A DNA stretch of 64,000 nt from positions 5,022,001 to 5,086,000 of the forward strand of contig NZ_LT629802.1 of the NCBI RefSeq assembly GCF_900106045.1. Direction: 5' to 3'. The notes under the pieces are model-generated. The model was not told the origin of the DNA and searched no databases. It saw only the letters and a program-made list of their open reading frames with translations. The stretch comes from Pseudomonas mucidolens. Lineage in GTDB: Bacteria; Pseudomonadota; Gammaproteobacteria; Pseudomonadales; Pseudomonadaceae. Numbering within the stretch: position 1 is the stretch's first letter; each line of letters opens with the position of its first letter. A program made the position numbers and the translations under genes. Below are positions 23,953 through 33,067 of the stretch, one piece after another.

Positions 23953-25182
23953 TTAGAAGTAGTAACCAATATTGACGTTGGTGCGGTAGTACCACTCGTT
24001 GCTGCCCACCGAGCTGGTATTGGTAAACCCGCTGCCATTCTCCGCACCACCGTAGGGGTTGGCGTTGCGGGCCCAGGTCAGGTCGACCCAAGCCATGATC
24101 GGCATGGCCAGGAACTGCGCGCCGACGGTGTACATCTGCGAGTCGTCCCAGCCGCTTTTGTCTTTCATCATTCGGCTGTAATCGCTGTACAGCTTGATCT
24201 TCTTCAACTGCCCAAGCCGGGGCGTGTAGATGTCGTAGCCGACGTTCAGCGACGCGAGACTGGCCTTGGAGGCGATCAGGTACGCGGGAGTCAGGCCATT
24301 GCCACCCATCAACACCGAATCCTTGCTGACACCGGCCGGGTTTTGCGGGTCGTATTCGTAGCGGATGGCTTGGGTGGTGACGGTCCACAAACCTTTGCTG
24401 ATGATTGCATGCACGCCTGCGGCCCAGTAGTCGCCATCGTCCTTGGTGGTGGCGTTGTAGAGCTGGGCGGTGGCCAGCGAAGCCCCAATCTCGGTTTTCC
24501 AGCCATCGTTGTTGAAGGTGCGCGCTACCCGAGCGTTGAATTGGTTGTGCTTCTCGTTGTCCTGGCGCGATTGGGTGAAGGCAATCGCATTGTCATCCAG
24601 ATCGGCGTAGCGCCCGACTTCCGGCGAATAGCGAATGTCGCTGGGCAACATGCGCGGGAAGAAGCCTAGCTGCACGTCCCAATCCTGATCCTTGTAACTG
24701 TATTTGAGGCCGGTACCGGCACTTGAGCCATAACCCATGAAAAACGGTAAGTGGTAGCTCCAGCCGAATTGCGGGTAAGGCTCCAGGCCGAAGGGCTTGA
24801 ATGGTGCCCCCAGTTGCAGGTTGGAGTTGGCGTTGAGCCGATAGCCGATGAACCCACGGTCGATGGAGCGCTTGCCGTCGTCCTGGAACCAGTAGCCGAT
24901 ATCGCTGTAGAGGTTCTTGTAAGTGGCCTGCACATCCAGGCGAAAGGTGTCGAAGAGAAACCGCCCGTTGTTCTCGGTGGTGTCCCAATGCTCGTCGCGA
25001 TAGTTGGTACGCAATGCACCGCCGATATCCAGGCTGCTGTTGCCGTCATCACTGCGCCAGGCAATGTGCGGGAAAGGTTTTTTGGCTGCATTGGCGCGTA
25101 CCGGTTCGGATGGAATCGGTTCGACGGCGAAACTGGTGAAACTGGCAAACATCAATCCTGCACATACGATACGACGCGTCAT
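23953..25182 (-). CDS. Outer-membrane porin-like beta-barrel protein
   Basis: A 409-aa exported protein with a signal peptide (MTRRIVCAGLMFASFTSFA). The rest is made of alternating hydrophobic, aromatic-rich strands ending in the barrel sorting residue Phe (TNVNIGYYF). An early segment, DIGGALRTNYRDEHWDTTE, and the repeated tyrosine and tryptophan girdle fit a substrate-specific porin. I could not place it firmly in OprD, OprP/O or another family. It stands alone with its own upstream region. Uptake of a small anion or organic acid is only a guess. Confidence 0.75.
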   Translation of the reverse strand: MTRRIVCAGLMFASFTSFAVEPIPSEPVRANAAKKPFPHIAWRSDDGNSSLDIGGALRTNYRDEHWDTTENNGRFLFDTFRLDVQATYKNLYSDIGYWFQDDGKRSIDRGFIGYRLNANSNLQLGAPFKPFGLEPYPQFGWSYHLPFFMGYGSSAGTGLKYSYKDQDWDVQLGFFPRMLPSDIRYSPEVGRYADLDDNAIAFTQSRQDNEKHNQFNARVARTFNNDGWKTEIGASLATAQLYNATTKDDGDYWAAGVHAIISKGLWTVTTQAIRYEYDPQNPAGVSKDSVLMGGNGLTPAYLIASKASLASLNVGYDIYTPRLGQLKKIKLYSDYSRMMKDKSGWDDSQMYTVGAQFLAMPIMAWVDLTWARNANPYGGAENGSGFTNTSSVGSNEWYYRTNVNIGYYF

Positions 25183-25534
25183 GTTGACCTCACCTTGTGA
25201 TACTCGGCTTTACCGGGTGATCGGCAACACTCGTCCGCTTGCCTGATCAGGCAACTGTGGCGGGAGCGGGTGGTGCCGGGTTTAAGTGTTGGCGCTTATT
25301 GTTTTATCGGCGAAACGCCGTTTGATCTGTGGATACACAAGGGGTAGAGCAGGAACTGTGCCAGGCAGAATGTTTGCCGGAAATTTACATAAAGTTGATT
25401 AAATACAATTGTTTATATGGGAAACAACACAGCTTGTATAACTCATGAAACAGAGAGGAAGGTGGGTAACAAAATTGCCCGCGATAGGTGCGTCTTTATT
25501 GCACATTGCCAATGAGATGGGCACGCCGATGTAA
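25183..25534. other. Intergenic region upstream of the porin gene
   Basis: No gene is supported. The region is AT-rich near 25380-25445, which would suit the porin promoter on the minus strand. A plus-strand sigma-54-like GG-N10-GC at 25364-25377 has no gene downstream and was rejected. Confidence 0.5.
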
Positions 25535-25634
25535 TGTAGGAGCGAGCTTGCTCGCGAAAACGTCAACGATAACGCGGGTTATCTTGGATAACCGCGTTGC
25601 GCTCAGGTTCTTCGCGAGCAAGCTCGCTCCTACA
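25535..25634 (+). repeat. REPIN, copy 3
   Basis: A 100-bp inverted REP pair with perfect outer arms, TGTAGGAGCGAGCTTGCTCG and its complement. The loop contains AACGATAACGCGGG. It lies at the 3' end of the 18-gene catabolic operon, where it could protect the mRNA end. Confidence 0.95.
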
Positions 25635-25649
25635 GAAGGGGGCAGTGGT

Positions 25650-26603
25650 TTAGAGATCCAACACCAAACGCCGGCTCTTGCAGCCGGAGACGCAGACCAT
25701 CATGGATTTATTGGCCGCGCGCTCGGCCTTGGTCAACACGCCGTCGCGGTGATCAATGTCACCTTCCACCACCGGTGTTTCGCAGGAGCCGCAAACGCCT
25801 TCGCGGCAACTGTGCTCGATGTCGCAACCGGCCTCGAGCAACACATCCAGCAGGCTCAGGCCGGGCTCCACCGACAAGGTTCTGCCGGTTTTTTTCAGCT
25901 CCACGCTGTAGCTGCGTTGCGCGTCTGCGCTGGGTGGCAGTTCGGCGGCAGCAAAACGTTCGATGTGAGCATGAGGATATCCCAGGCGTTCACAGGTGCC
26001 CTCGAAAGCGTCGAGCATCGGCGTCGGGCCGCAGCAATAGAAATGCGTATCCAGCGGTTGCCCCGCGAGGTAAATGGCGAGGTCCGGCGGCACGCCTTTT
26101 TCGTCGTTGAAGTGGTAAACCACCCTGGCGTCGAGCCCGCTCAGCTCTTCCACCAGCGCCGCTTCCTGGCGTGAGCGGGCGCAGTAGATCAATTCGGCGG
26201 ATTTTCCCTGTGCCAGCAACTGACGGAACATACAATAGATCGGCGTGATACCGATGCCACCCGCCACCAGCACGCTGTGGCTGGCGCTGACGTCCAGGGC
26301 AAAGTTGTTGCGTGGCGCCGAGATCGACAAGGGCATGCCGACCCGCAGTTGGCTGTGTACATATTCCGAGCCGCCGCGGCTGTTGCGGTCGCGCAGGATG
26401 CCGACCACATACCGCCCTTGGTCACTCGGCGAGTTGAGCAACGAGTAACTACGCACCAGGCCGTTGGCCAAATGCAGGTCGATGTGCGAACCGGCGTCGA
26501 ACGGCGTGAATACGGTATCGCCCAACGGTCTGAGTTCGACGCTGATAATGCCTTCGGCTTCGTAGCGCAGGGTGTGGACGCGGGCGTTGAGGAGCTTAGA
26601 CAT
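25650..26603 (-). CDS. VanB/phthalate-dioxygenase-reductase-type oxidoreductase
   Basis: A 317-aa electron-transfer flavoprotein. It has an FMN-binding barrel (RSYSLLN, residues 51-57), an NAD domain (GGIGITP, about 115-121) and a C-terminal plant-type [2Fe-2S] ferredoxin with Cys266, Cys271, Cys274 and Cys304. It passes electrons from NADH to a Rieske oxygenase, whose gene lies two genes upstream. It is the last gene of the 18-gene operon and overlaps the RidA gene by eight bases. Vanillate demethylase reductase is the best-known relative; the oxygenase substrate here is unknown. Confidence 0.92.
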   Translation of the reverse strand: MSKLLNARVHTLRYEAEGIISVELRPLGDTVFTPFDAGSHIDLHLANGLVRSYSLLNSPSDQGRYVVGILRDRNSRGGSEYVHSQLRVGMPLSISAPRNNFALDVSASHSVLVAGGIGITPIYCMFRQLLAQGKSAELIYCARSRQEAALVEELSGLDARVVYHFNDEKGVPPDLAIYLAGQPLDTHFYCCGPTPMLDAFEGTCERLGYPHAHIERFAAAELPPSADAQRSYSVELKKTGRTLSVEPGLSLLDVLLEAGCDIEHSCREGVCGSCETPVVEGDIDHRDGVLTKAERAANKSMMVCVSGCKSRRLVLDL

Positions 26604-27027
26604 CGTTCACCTCTGTGACAGTACGCAGGTCGACATCGAGCCGGGCACTGGCTTCGATTTCGACCCGTAGTTCGGGAAATACCAGCGCGCTGACTGCCAC
26701 CAGGGTGGAGGTCGGAAACAGCGCCTGCCCGGCGAAAAAATCACGTCGGGCGCGGCTCACGTGTTCCTTGTCAGCGATGTCGGTGAGGTACACCGTCAGC
26801 CGGAAGATATTGCCGACATGGCCGCCGGCAGCCTCCACCAATGCCTGGATCTTGCCCAGTACCACCAGGGTCTGGGCGTAGCAGTCCAACGTCGTTTCGC
26901 GTGAAGCCGGGTGCGCGGTCATGCCCGACATCACCACCTCGCGGCCGATCAACAGAGCGTTCGACCAAGTGGCAGCGCCAGGCTCGAGCACGGCAGGGCA
27001 ATCAACCCGCTGAACGGCCGGGCTCAT
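26596..27027 (-). CDS. RidA (YjgF/YER057c/UK114) family protein
   Basis: 143 aa. RidA-fold segments are WSNALLIGREVVMSGMTA, a central VLGKIQALVEAAGGHVGNIFRLTVYLTD and the terminal VSALVFPELRVEIEASA, where the Arg is the carboxylate-binding residue of the family. RidA proteins hydrolyse enamines and imines, and some members are 2-aminomuconate deaminases in aminophenol pathways. Placement between a Rieske oxygenase and its reductase, in an operon with an extradiol dioxygenase and an aldehyde dehydrogenase, supports a pathway-specific deaminase. It overlaps the oxygenase gene by four bases. Confidence 0.88.
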   Translation of the reverse strand: MSPAVQRVDCPAVLEPGAATWSNALLIGREVVMSGMTAHPASRETTLDCYAQTLVVLGKIQALVEAAGGHVGNIFRLTVYLTDIADKEHVSRARRDFFAGQALFPTSTLVAVSALVFPELRVEIEASARLDVDLRTVTEVNDV

Positions 27028-28058
27028 GGCAGTTGCTTCGCGTCGATCAGTTCGAGCTGGGCCTTGGCAGCGTTTTTCAAATAGCGCCGCAGCCGCACCA
27101 CGCCCAAGTCATGCTGGTAAAGATTTTCCCGCTGGTTGGCGTCCGGCTCCATGAACTCCAGCAACACCCGGTCCTGTTCCAGCACTGCCCAGTGGCGCGC
27201 TTCGAGGCGGTTCTTGTAGAGGAAGCGCCAGGTGTCGCGCTGCCAGCCGGTCAGCGGGCGGCAACGCCAGTGGAACACCGCCGCCAGCGCGCGGCTGCTC
27301 GGGGTGTAGCTGCCGATGATGGTGAAGTTGCCACCGGGGCCACCGGTTTTCGGATAAGGGATTTCCAGGCGCAGCCAATGGCAACCGTTGTCCATGAACT
27401 CGGTCCAGTCGAAGTTCACGCCGCGCTGGCCTTCTTTCTCGAAGAAGAAACCATTGTCGGTGTCGCGGGTGACGAACTTGGCGGTGGCTTCGCCTTCGCT
27501 CATCGAGTGCGACATCTTGTGCAGGTAGGTGCCGTGCATGGGGTCCATGACATTGTCGAGCACGTAGCGGTAGTCGCCTTTCCACTCGGTGTAGCAGACA
27601 AAACTGCTCCACTCAGGCGACGTCAGTTGCTCCGGCAGTACCAGCTCCGGCGGAGTCTGCAGATGCGGGTCGGTGGCGTTGAACACAAAGATCGCGCCTG
27701 CGGCCTCGCGGGTGTGGAACATTCGCGTGGGGCGGCTGCCTTCAAGCTTGCAACCGGGGCTGCCGGGCACCTTGGTCACGGTGCCGTCGCAGCGCACTTC
27801 GATGCCGTGATAAGGGCATTGCAGGCGATCGCCCAGCACCGGGCCCTGGGACAGTGGTGCGCCACGGTGAGGGCAATGGTCTTCGAGGGCGTGGACGCGG
27901 CCATCGTTGTCGCGCCACAGGGCAATCTTGTAGCCCAGGCGGCGCACCGATACCGGTTTTTCGCTCAGCAGGTCCGACGGTAATACCGGGAACCAGAGGT
28001 CTTTGAGGCCATTGGCCAGATGGTTTTCAACAGGGTCGACGGTCAGTTGCATGGTCAT
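27024..28058 (-). CDS. Rieske non-heme iron oxygenase, catalytic subunit
   Basis: 344 aa. The N-terminal Rieske domain has both halves of the [2Fe-2S] motif: Cys62 and His64 in CPHRG, Cys81 and His84 in CPYHG. The catalytic domain carries the mononuclear iron motif NVMDPMHGTYLH, with ligands likely His175 and His180 and bridging Asp172. This is the VanA/phthalate-oxygenase-like single-subunit class, which hydroxylates or demethylates aromatic acids using the reductase encoded at 25650. AAGGAAT lies upstream of the start. No small beta subunit is present. Confidence 0.92.
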   Translation of the reverse strand: MTMQLTVDPVENHLANGLKDLWFPVLPSDLLSEKPVSVRRLGYKIALWRDNDGRVHALEDHCPHRGAPLSQGPVLGDRLQCPYHGIEVRCDGTVTKVPGSPGCKLEGSRPTRMFHTREAAGAIFVFNATDPHLQTPPELVLPEQLTSPEWSSFVCYTEWKGDYRYVLDNVMDPMHGTYLHKMSHSMSEGEATAKFVTRDTDNGFFFEKEGQRGVNFDWTEFMDNGCHWLRLEIPYPKTGGPGGNFTIIGSYTPSSRALAAVFHWRCRPLTGWQRDTWRFLYKNRLEARHWAVLEQDRVLLEFMEPDANQRENLYQHDLGVVRLRRYLKNAAKAQLELIDAKQLP

Positions 28059-28079
28059 GTTTTTATTCCTTCTGCCGGG

Positions 28080-28307
28080 TCATTCGCCCAGCCGGGCCAT
28101 CAGGGTTTCATAGGCATCTGCAGTCCACTCGCCGCTGGTCAGCGGGCAGGGCGGGCCGGCCAGGTTGAGGTGGGCAAGCAGCGCGGGCAACTCGGTCACG
28201 CCGTTGCCGAAAGCGCGCTCGATGGAGTCGCCCAGCAACTCCTCGAACTGCGTGTTGGGGCGTTTGCGCGCCTGATGGGGCTCCAGGAATCGTTCGGTAG
28301 TGCTCAT
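28080..28307 (-). CDS. Small conserved protein, recombinase-like HTH type
   Basis: A 75-aa acidic protein beginning MSTTERFLEPHQARKRPNTQ. I start it at 28307 because GGAGGTCAATGAG precedes that ATG. It resembles small proteins annotated as having a recombinase-like helix-turn-helix domain, which I recall only from similar catabolic clusters. There is no signal peptide, no cysteine pair and no catalytic motif. One base separates it from the 105-aa gene and 21 bp from the Rieske gene, so it is co-translated with them. A structural or accessory role is possible; function unknown. Confidence 0.65.
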   Translation of the reverse strand: MSTTERFLEPHQARKRPNTQFEELLGDSIERAFGNGVTELPALLAHLNLAGPPCPLTSGEWTADAYETLMARLGE

Positions 28308-28308
28308 C

Positions 28309-28626
28309 TCATTGACCTCCGTTGCGTACCCGTTCGCGGATCGTTTCGCGCACCGGGACAAAGTCGTATGTAGGGAAAACCTCAGTGCTGAATACGCCCC
28401 AGGCCGAGCGTTCCAGCTCGACGTTGAGGCTCGGCAGCAGGCTGGGCGGCAAGCGCAGGGTGACGATCTGGCCCAGGCCCATGGCCACGGTCCACGACAC
28501 CAGCTCGACGCCTTGGGGTGGAAAACGCTCCCACCAGTCCTGCTGCTTCATGTGGCGCTGAATGTCGTCCAGGTTCTTCGATTGGTCGTGCTTGAGCAGC
28601 ACGGTCACCAGCAATGTCTCGCTCAT
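28309..28626 (-). CDS. Conserved protein of unknown function (105 aa)
   Basis: Begins MSETLLVTVLLKHDQSKNLD and contains the dense segment MKQQDWWERFPPQGVELVSW. The pattern (a leading beta strand, a helix with a tryptophan pair, then two strands) suggests a small ferredoxin-like or dimeric alpha-beta barrel fold such as a muconolactone-isomerase-like protein. No catalytic residues can be assigned. It is two bases downstream of the flavin hydroxylase gene and one base upstream of the 75-aa gene, so it belongs to the catabolic operon. Confidence 0.7.
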   Translation of the reverse strand: MSETLLVTVLLKHDQSKNLDDIQRHMKQQDWWERFPPQGVELVSWTVAMGLGQIVTLRLPPSLLPSLNVELERSAWGVFSTEVFPTYDFVPVRETIRERVRNGGQ

Positions 28627-28628
28627 GT

Positions 28629-29771
28629 TCAGGCTGCGCTCTCGGTGGGCACCGCCCAGGCGTCATAGCCGTAGACCCAGTCGGCGTTGCCGCCGTCCTT
28701 GAGCCACTGGTTGCCCCGCGAGCCGATCTGGATCTGGCTGGTACGCGCCAGCCGCGCCTGCTGGTAAGCCTGCAACGCATCGGCGACCTGGGCTGGGCTG
28801 TCGAGGTCTTGCAGGTAGCGGCCGAGCACCACCGCGTCTTCGATGGCCTGGCCGGCGCCCTGTGCCATGAACGGCATCATCGGGTGGCAGGCATCGCCCA
28901 ACAGGGTGATGGCGCCCTTGGACCAGAACGGCAGTGGGTCGCGCTCATACAGCGCGGTCTTGAGTACATCGCTGCAAGCCTCCAGCAGCGCACGGGCGTC
29001 TGGGTGGAACGCCTGGTAATGGCTGCGCAGTTCATCGGCATCCCCGGCGCTGGTCCAGGACTCTTCGTGCCAGCTGTCCTGGGCCGTGGTGGCGAAGATG
29101 AAAATGTCCTTGCCCTGATTCAGCGGGAACGTGACGATCTGGCTCTGCGGGTTGGGGCCCCACCATTTGGTGAATGCCTGGATATTTGGCACGTGCGCCA
29201 CGCGCTCGGCCGGCACCACCGCACGGTATGCCACCACCCCGGTAAAGCGTGGGTGCTCTTCGCCAAACAGCGCATTGCGCACTACCGAGTGGATACCGTC
29301 GGCACCGATCAGCACGTCACAGCGGTGCTGGTCGCCATCCTTGAAATGCAACGTGATGCCGTCATCGGTTTGCTCGACCCGTTCGGCGCGCTTGGCGAAC
29401 TGTACCTGCGCAAGCGGGAACACCTCGGCCAGTGCCGCCAGCAAGTCGGCGCGGTGAATCGTCAGTTGCGGTGCGCCGTATTTCTGTTCGGCGGCGTCGG
29501 ACATCGCCAGGCGCGAGGTTTCTTCACCGCTGTCCCACATCCGGCTGATGCGGTGGGTCGGGCGGGCGGCGGGAATCCGTACCGCCGCGCCGATGCCAAG
29601 GCCGTCCAGCGCACGCACCGCATTGGGGGTGAGGTTGATGTCGGCACCGACCCGCAAAAAGGCTTTCGACTGCTCGAACACGGTGACCTGGTGACCGGCA
29701 CGGTGCAGCGCGATAGCGGCGGTGAGGCCGCCGATACCGGCACCGGCGATGGCAATGTTCAGGGAAGACAT
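28629..29771 (-). CDS. FAD-dependent aromatic hydroxylase (NicC/salicylate hydroxylase-like)
   Basis: A 380-aa class A flavoprotein monooxygenase. The FAD motifs are intact: GAGIGG at residues 10-15, the DG motif in VLIGADGIHSVVR, and the GD motif in LLGDACHPMMP. The C-terminal NADWVYGYD closely recalls 6-hydroxynicotinate 3-monooxygenase (NicC), whose reaction is oxidative decarboxylation of a heteroaromatic acid. The start at 29771 follows AGGAGC. In this operon it could produce the diol or aminophenol that the extradiol dioxygenase then opens. Confidence 0.9.
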   Translation of the reverse strand: MSSLNIAIAGAGIGGLTAAIALHRAGHQVTVFEQSKAFLRVGADINLTPNAVRALDGLGIGAAVRIPAARPTHRISRMWDSGEETSRLAMSDAAEQKYGAPQLTIHRADLLAALAEVFPLAQVQFAKRAERVEQTDDGITLHFKDGDQHRCDVLIGADGIHSVVRNALFGEEHPRFTGVVAYRAVVPAERVAHVPNIQAFTKWWGPNPQSQIVTFPLNQGKDIFIFATTAQDSWHEESWTSAGDADELRSHYQAFHPDARALLEACSDVLKTALYERDPLPFWSKGAITLLGDACHPMMPFMAQGAGQAIEDAVVLGRYLQDLDSPAQVADALQAYQQARLARTSQIQIGSRGNQWLKDGGNADWVYGYDAWAVPTESAA

Positions 29772-29784
29772 GGACGGCTCCTGC

Positions 29785-30750
29785 TCAGGGTTTCGGTTTG
29801 TCGGTAAGAAATTTGCCTTGCGGCGCCTCGACGTGTTGCTGGCGCCGGGTATGGCCGTCGATGCCACCGGCAATCGCCCATTCGGCGAACACCGTAGGCC
29901 CGGGTTCAAAGCTGCGCGGCTGCCATTCGCCGGTCAGTTGGTCTTCGTCGGCGTAGTACTCCACCAGCGCCCCGGCCGGGTTTTTGAAGTACCAGAAGAA
30001 CGCCGATGAAACCGGATGGCGTCCCGGGCCGATCTCGGTCGGCCAGCCGCTGCGGGACACATGCATGCCGCCACCGAACACTTCGTGGACGTCGCGCACG
30101 GTAAAGGCCACATGGTTCAGGCCGGCCCGGGGTGCCGGCAGTTGCAGCATGAACAGATCGTGATGGCCGCCTTCTTCGGCGGTGCGCAAAAAGGCCCCGC
30201 GGTCCGGATAGCGGTCCGAGGCCTGGAAGCCGAAACGCTCGTGGTAGAAGGCTTCGCAGGCATTCACATCCTTGACGAAAAACACCACATGCCCGACCTC
30301 AATTGGCGTGGCGCGCTCATAGATCGGCGCCGCCTTGTTGATCCGGCCCTTGGTCTGCCAGGTGTTGTGGCCGCTGCATTCGATATCGAGCTCGCGCTTG
30401 CGGGTGACTTGCAGGCGGATCGCCAGGCCATTGGGATCGGTGCAGCCGATGCGCCCGTCGCGCTCGACAAAATCCGGATCGCGGGCGATGCGTTCGCTGT
30501 ACAGCGCCAGGTCCGCCGCGTTGGCCACGCCCCACACTACTTCGCGCACGGTGGACCCGGCCTCGATGGCGGGCGGCAGGCCCGGTTTGTTCAGATCGGC
30601 AAGCACCACGCGGCAGCCGTTGAGGGTTTCAAAAATCACTTCATCGGGCTGGGTGCTGACTTGCTTGAGGCCCCAATCGCTGAAAAAACGCACGCAGGTG
30701 TCGAGGTCCTCGACGCCATAGGTGACTTCATCAATACCTAAAACGCTCAT
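29785..30750 (-). CDS. Extradiol (type I, VOC-fold) ring-cleavage dioxygenase
   Basis: A 321-aa two-domain vicinal-oxygen-chelate protein. Likely iron ligands lie in VGHVVFFVKDV (first His), LNHVAFTVRDV (second His) and LVEYYAD (Glu), the 2-His-1-carboxylate pattern of catechol 2,3-dioxygenases. It should cleave an ortho-diol or aminophenol ring next to the hydroxyl group, giving a semialdehyde. The start at 30750 overlaps the stop of the aldehyde dehydrogenase gene by four bases, a sensible pairing because that enzyme would act on the product. Substrate unknown. Confidence 0.88.
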   Translation of the reverse strand: MSVLGIDEVTYGVEDLDTCVRFFSDWGLKQVSTQPDEVIFETLNGCRVVLADLNKPGLPPAIEAGSTVREVVWGVANAADLALYSERIARDPDFVERDGRIGCTDPNGLAIRLQVTRKRELDIECSGHNTWQTKGRINKAAPIYERATPIEVGHVVFFVKDVNACEAFYHERFGFQASDRYPDRGAFLRTAEEGGHHDLFMLQLPAPRAGLNHVAFTVRDVHEVFGGGMHVSRSGWPTEIGPGRHPVSSAFFWYFKNPAGALVEYYADEDQLTGEWQPRSFEPGPTVFAEWAIAGGIDGHTRRQQHVEAPQGKFLTDKPKP

Positions 30751-32243
30751 AGCGTTACCTCTCGCGGCACACCGGCCCAGGCCAGTGGCTGTTCGTTCAT
30801 GCCCCAGTAGAGGCTCTTCTGTTCCATGTATTGCAGGATCCCCAGGCGACCTTTTTCGCGGCCCAGGCCACTGTCGCGCCAGCCGCCAAAGGGCGTGGAA
30901 ATCGAGAACTGCTTGTAGGTGTTGATCCACACGGTGCCGGCCTGCAAACGTCGGCCCAGGGCCCAGGCGCGCTTGTAATCGCGGGTCCAGATACCGGCGG
31001 CGAGGGCGTACAGGCTGTCATTGGCCTGCTCCAGCAGTTGGGTTTCGTCGTCGAACGGCATGGCCACCAGCACCGGGCCGAAGATCTCTTCCTGGCACAC
31101 CTGCTGGTGGTTGCCCAGGCCTTCGAGGATGGTCGGCGGGTAGAAGTAGCCTTGATCGTAGAGACCGCCGCTGGGCCGCTGCCCGCCGAGGCGCAGGCGG
31201 CCGCCTTCGGCCAGGCCGAGGGCGACGTAGCGCTCGACTGATTCACGGTGGGCGGCGCTGATCAGCGGGCCCATTTGCGTGTTTTCGTCAGCCGGGTCAC
31301 CGACCCGCAGATTGGCGGCGGCGGCGACTAAACGCTGCATGAACGGCTCGTATAACGCGCGCGCCACGAACAACCGCGAGCCAGCGATGCAGGCCTCGCC
31401 CGAGGAGCTGAAAATGCCGTACAGCACGCCGGCCACCGCATGATCGAGATCGGCATCTTCCAACACAATGGTTGGCGACTTGCCGCCCAGTTCCAGGGAC
31501 ACCGGCATCATCTTGTCGGCGGCAATATGCGCGATGTGCTTGCCGGTGCTGGTGCCGCCCGTGAACGACACGCGCTTGACCAGTGGATGACGGGTCAATG
31601 CATCGCCCAGCAGCGAGCCTTTGCCCGGCAACACGCTGATCAAGCCCTTGGGTAGGCCGGCCTCTTCGCACAGGCGCGCCAGGCGCAGGGCCAGCAGCGG
31701 GGTGATTTCTGCCGGCTTGATCACCACCGCATTGCCCGCTGCCAGGGCTGGCGCGACCTTCTGCGCTTCGCTGGCGATGGGCGAGTTCCACGGGGTGATT
31801 GCGGCGACCACGCCCATCGGTTCGTACACGCTCATGCTGACGAAATCACCGCGCGAGGGCGTAATGGTTTCTTCCAGGGTTTCGCAGGCTGCGGCGAAAA
31901 ACTGGAACGTACCGGCGGCGCTGGCCACCAGGGCGCGGGTTTCGCTGATGGGCTTGCCGTTGTCCTGGCGCTGCAGTTGCGCCAGTTCTTCGCTGTGCTG
32001 GCGGATCAGCTCGGCAATGCGATACAGCACACCGGCCCGCTCGTGAGGTTTGCGCTGCGCCCAGCCGCTGTGCAGGAATGCTTGGTGCGCGCCCTGGATG
32101 GCGTCTTCGACGTCTTGCAGGTCGGCGGCATTCAGCCAGGCGACGGCCTCGCCGGTGGCCGGGTAGCGGCTGGCGTAGCGCGCGCCACGGCCCAGGCGCC
32201 ACTCGCCGGCGATGCAGATAGGTAAAGTCTGTCCGAGGGTCAT
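30747..32243 (-). CDS. NAD(P)-dependent aldehyde dehydrogenase
   Basis: A 498-aa member of the ALDH superfamily. The oxyanion Asn is in TPWNSP, the general base Glu in LELGGKSP, and the catalytic Cys in SGEACIAGSR; the cofactor loop VSFTGGTSTGK is present. The start at 32243 (MTLGQTLPI) has AGGAGC upstream. In the aminophenol-type pathway suggested by its neighbours it would oxidise the ring-cleavage semialdehyde, as AmnC does for 2-aminomuconic semialdehyde. This role is inferred. Confidence 0.92.
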   Translation of the reverse strand: MTLGQTLPICIAGEWRLGRGARYASRYPATGEAVAWLNAADLQDVEDAIQGAHQAFLHSGWAQRKPHERAGVLYRIAELIRQHSEELAQLQRQDNGKPISETRALVASAAGTFQFFAAACETLEETITPSRGDFVSMSVYEPMGVVAAITPWNSPIASEAQKVAPALAAGNAVVIKPAEITPLLALRLARLCEEAGLPKGLISVLPGKGSLLGDALTRHPLVKRVSFTGGTSTGKHIAHIAADKMMPVSLELGGKSPTIVLEDADLDHAVAGVLYGIFSSSGEACIAGSRLFVARALYEPFMQRLVAAAANLRVGDPADENTQMGPLISAAHRESVERYVALGLAEGGRLRLGGQRPSGGLYDQGYFYPPTILEGLGNHQQVCQEEIFGPVLVAMPFDDETQLLEQANDSLYALAAGIWTRDYKRAWALGRRLQAGTVWINTYKQFSISTPFGGWRDSGLGREKGRLGILQYMEQKSLYWGMNEQPLAWAGVPREVTL

Positions 32244-32253
32244 CGACCGGCTC

Positions 32254-33057
32254 CTAAATCGAAATCGCATGGGCGTGGTTGCCCAAGGCACGGACCACGC
32301 TGTAAACGGTCAGCGCCGAGGTCTTGGGGTTGGCCAGCAGCGGTTTGCCGCGCAGGCTCAACTCGAAACCGCCAAAGGCGCCACGGGCTTCAAAGTGGTG
32401 AACGTTTTCATCGCTGTGGGGGTCGGCGATCAGCGTGACCTGCGTGCGATCCAGGCCAAGTCCGGCCAGTGACAGGGTGGCGGCGACGTTGGCGTTCTTG
32501 GGGTACAGCCGCGCCGCTTCGCGGGCGCTGCCCTGGAAGATCACCGTGGCTTCGCTGATGGTGTCCAGGTTGCAGGCCTGCTCGCCGGGCGTGTTCTTCC
32601 AGGCGTGGGCCGGCTTGCGCCCGGTGTAGTTGACCGAGTCGAGCCCGCCGACCTTGGCCGCAGACAATGCATCGATGCCGCCAATGGCGCCGGGCAGCAA
32701 TTCGATACGCGTGTGGCCGCGCTCGGCAGCCGCTTCCAGGCGTTCCACCAGACCGACCTCGGACAAGGCGCCGACCGACACGATCAGGCAGGCGATACCG
32801 CGTTCCAGCGCCGGCAGCACGTGTTCTTCAATCGCCCGGTGGCCGGCGCATTCCACCAGAAAATCCGGGCGGGCGTCGGCGGGCAATGCCGTGAGCACCT
32901 GCGGTGGCCGCTTGAAACTGGCCAGGCGCTGGCGCACCAGGGCTTTGGAACCTTCGGATGCGATGACGTAGTCCACGCACAGCTGCGGGTCGTTCTCCAA
33001 CAACTCGAGCACGCCGACGCCAATGGCGCCGCAGCCGATCATCGTAATATGCAACAT
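32254..33057 (-). CDS. L-aspartate dehydrogenase family protein (NadX-like)
   Basis: A 267-aa protein with an N-terminal Rossmann motif (MIGCGAIGVGVLELL) and the aspartate-dehydrogenase domain segment LLPGAIGGIDALSAAK. Known members interconvert L-aspartate and iminoaspartate/oxaloacetate with NAD(P). Within this operon it may instead act on a pathway amine or imine, because no other NAD-biosynthesis gene is nearby. Spacing is 10 bp to both neighbours. A longer open frame to 33117 lacks homology. Confidence 0.85.
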   Translation of the reverse strand: MLHITMIGCGAIGVGVLELLENDPQLCVDYVIASEGSKALVRQRLASFKRPPQVLTALPADARPDFLVECAGHRAIEEHVLPALERGIACLIVSVGALSEVGLVERLEAAAERGHTRIELLPGAIGGIDALSAAKVGGLDSVNYTGRKPAHAWKNTPGEQACNLDTISEATVIFQGSAREAARLYPKNANVAATLSLAGLGLDRTQVTLIADPHSDENVHHFEARGAFGGFELSLRGKPLLANPKTSALTVYSVVRALGNHAHAISI

Positions 33058-33067
33058 GCGGCGATCC

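Noticed and set aside
25364..25377. A sigma-54-like GG-N10-GC element on the plus strand
   Set aside because: There is no plus-strand gene downstream, and the -12 and -24 contexts are weak.
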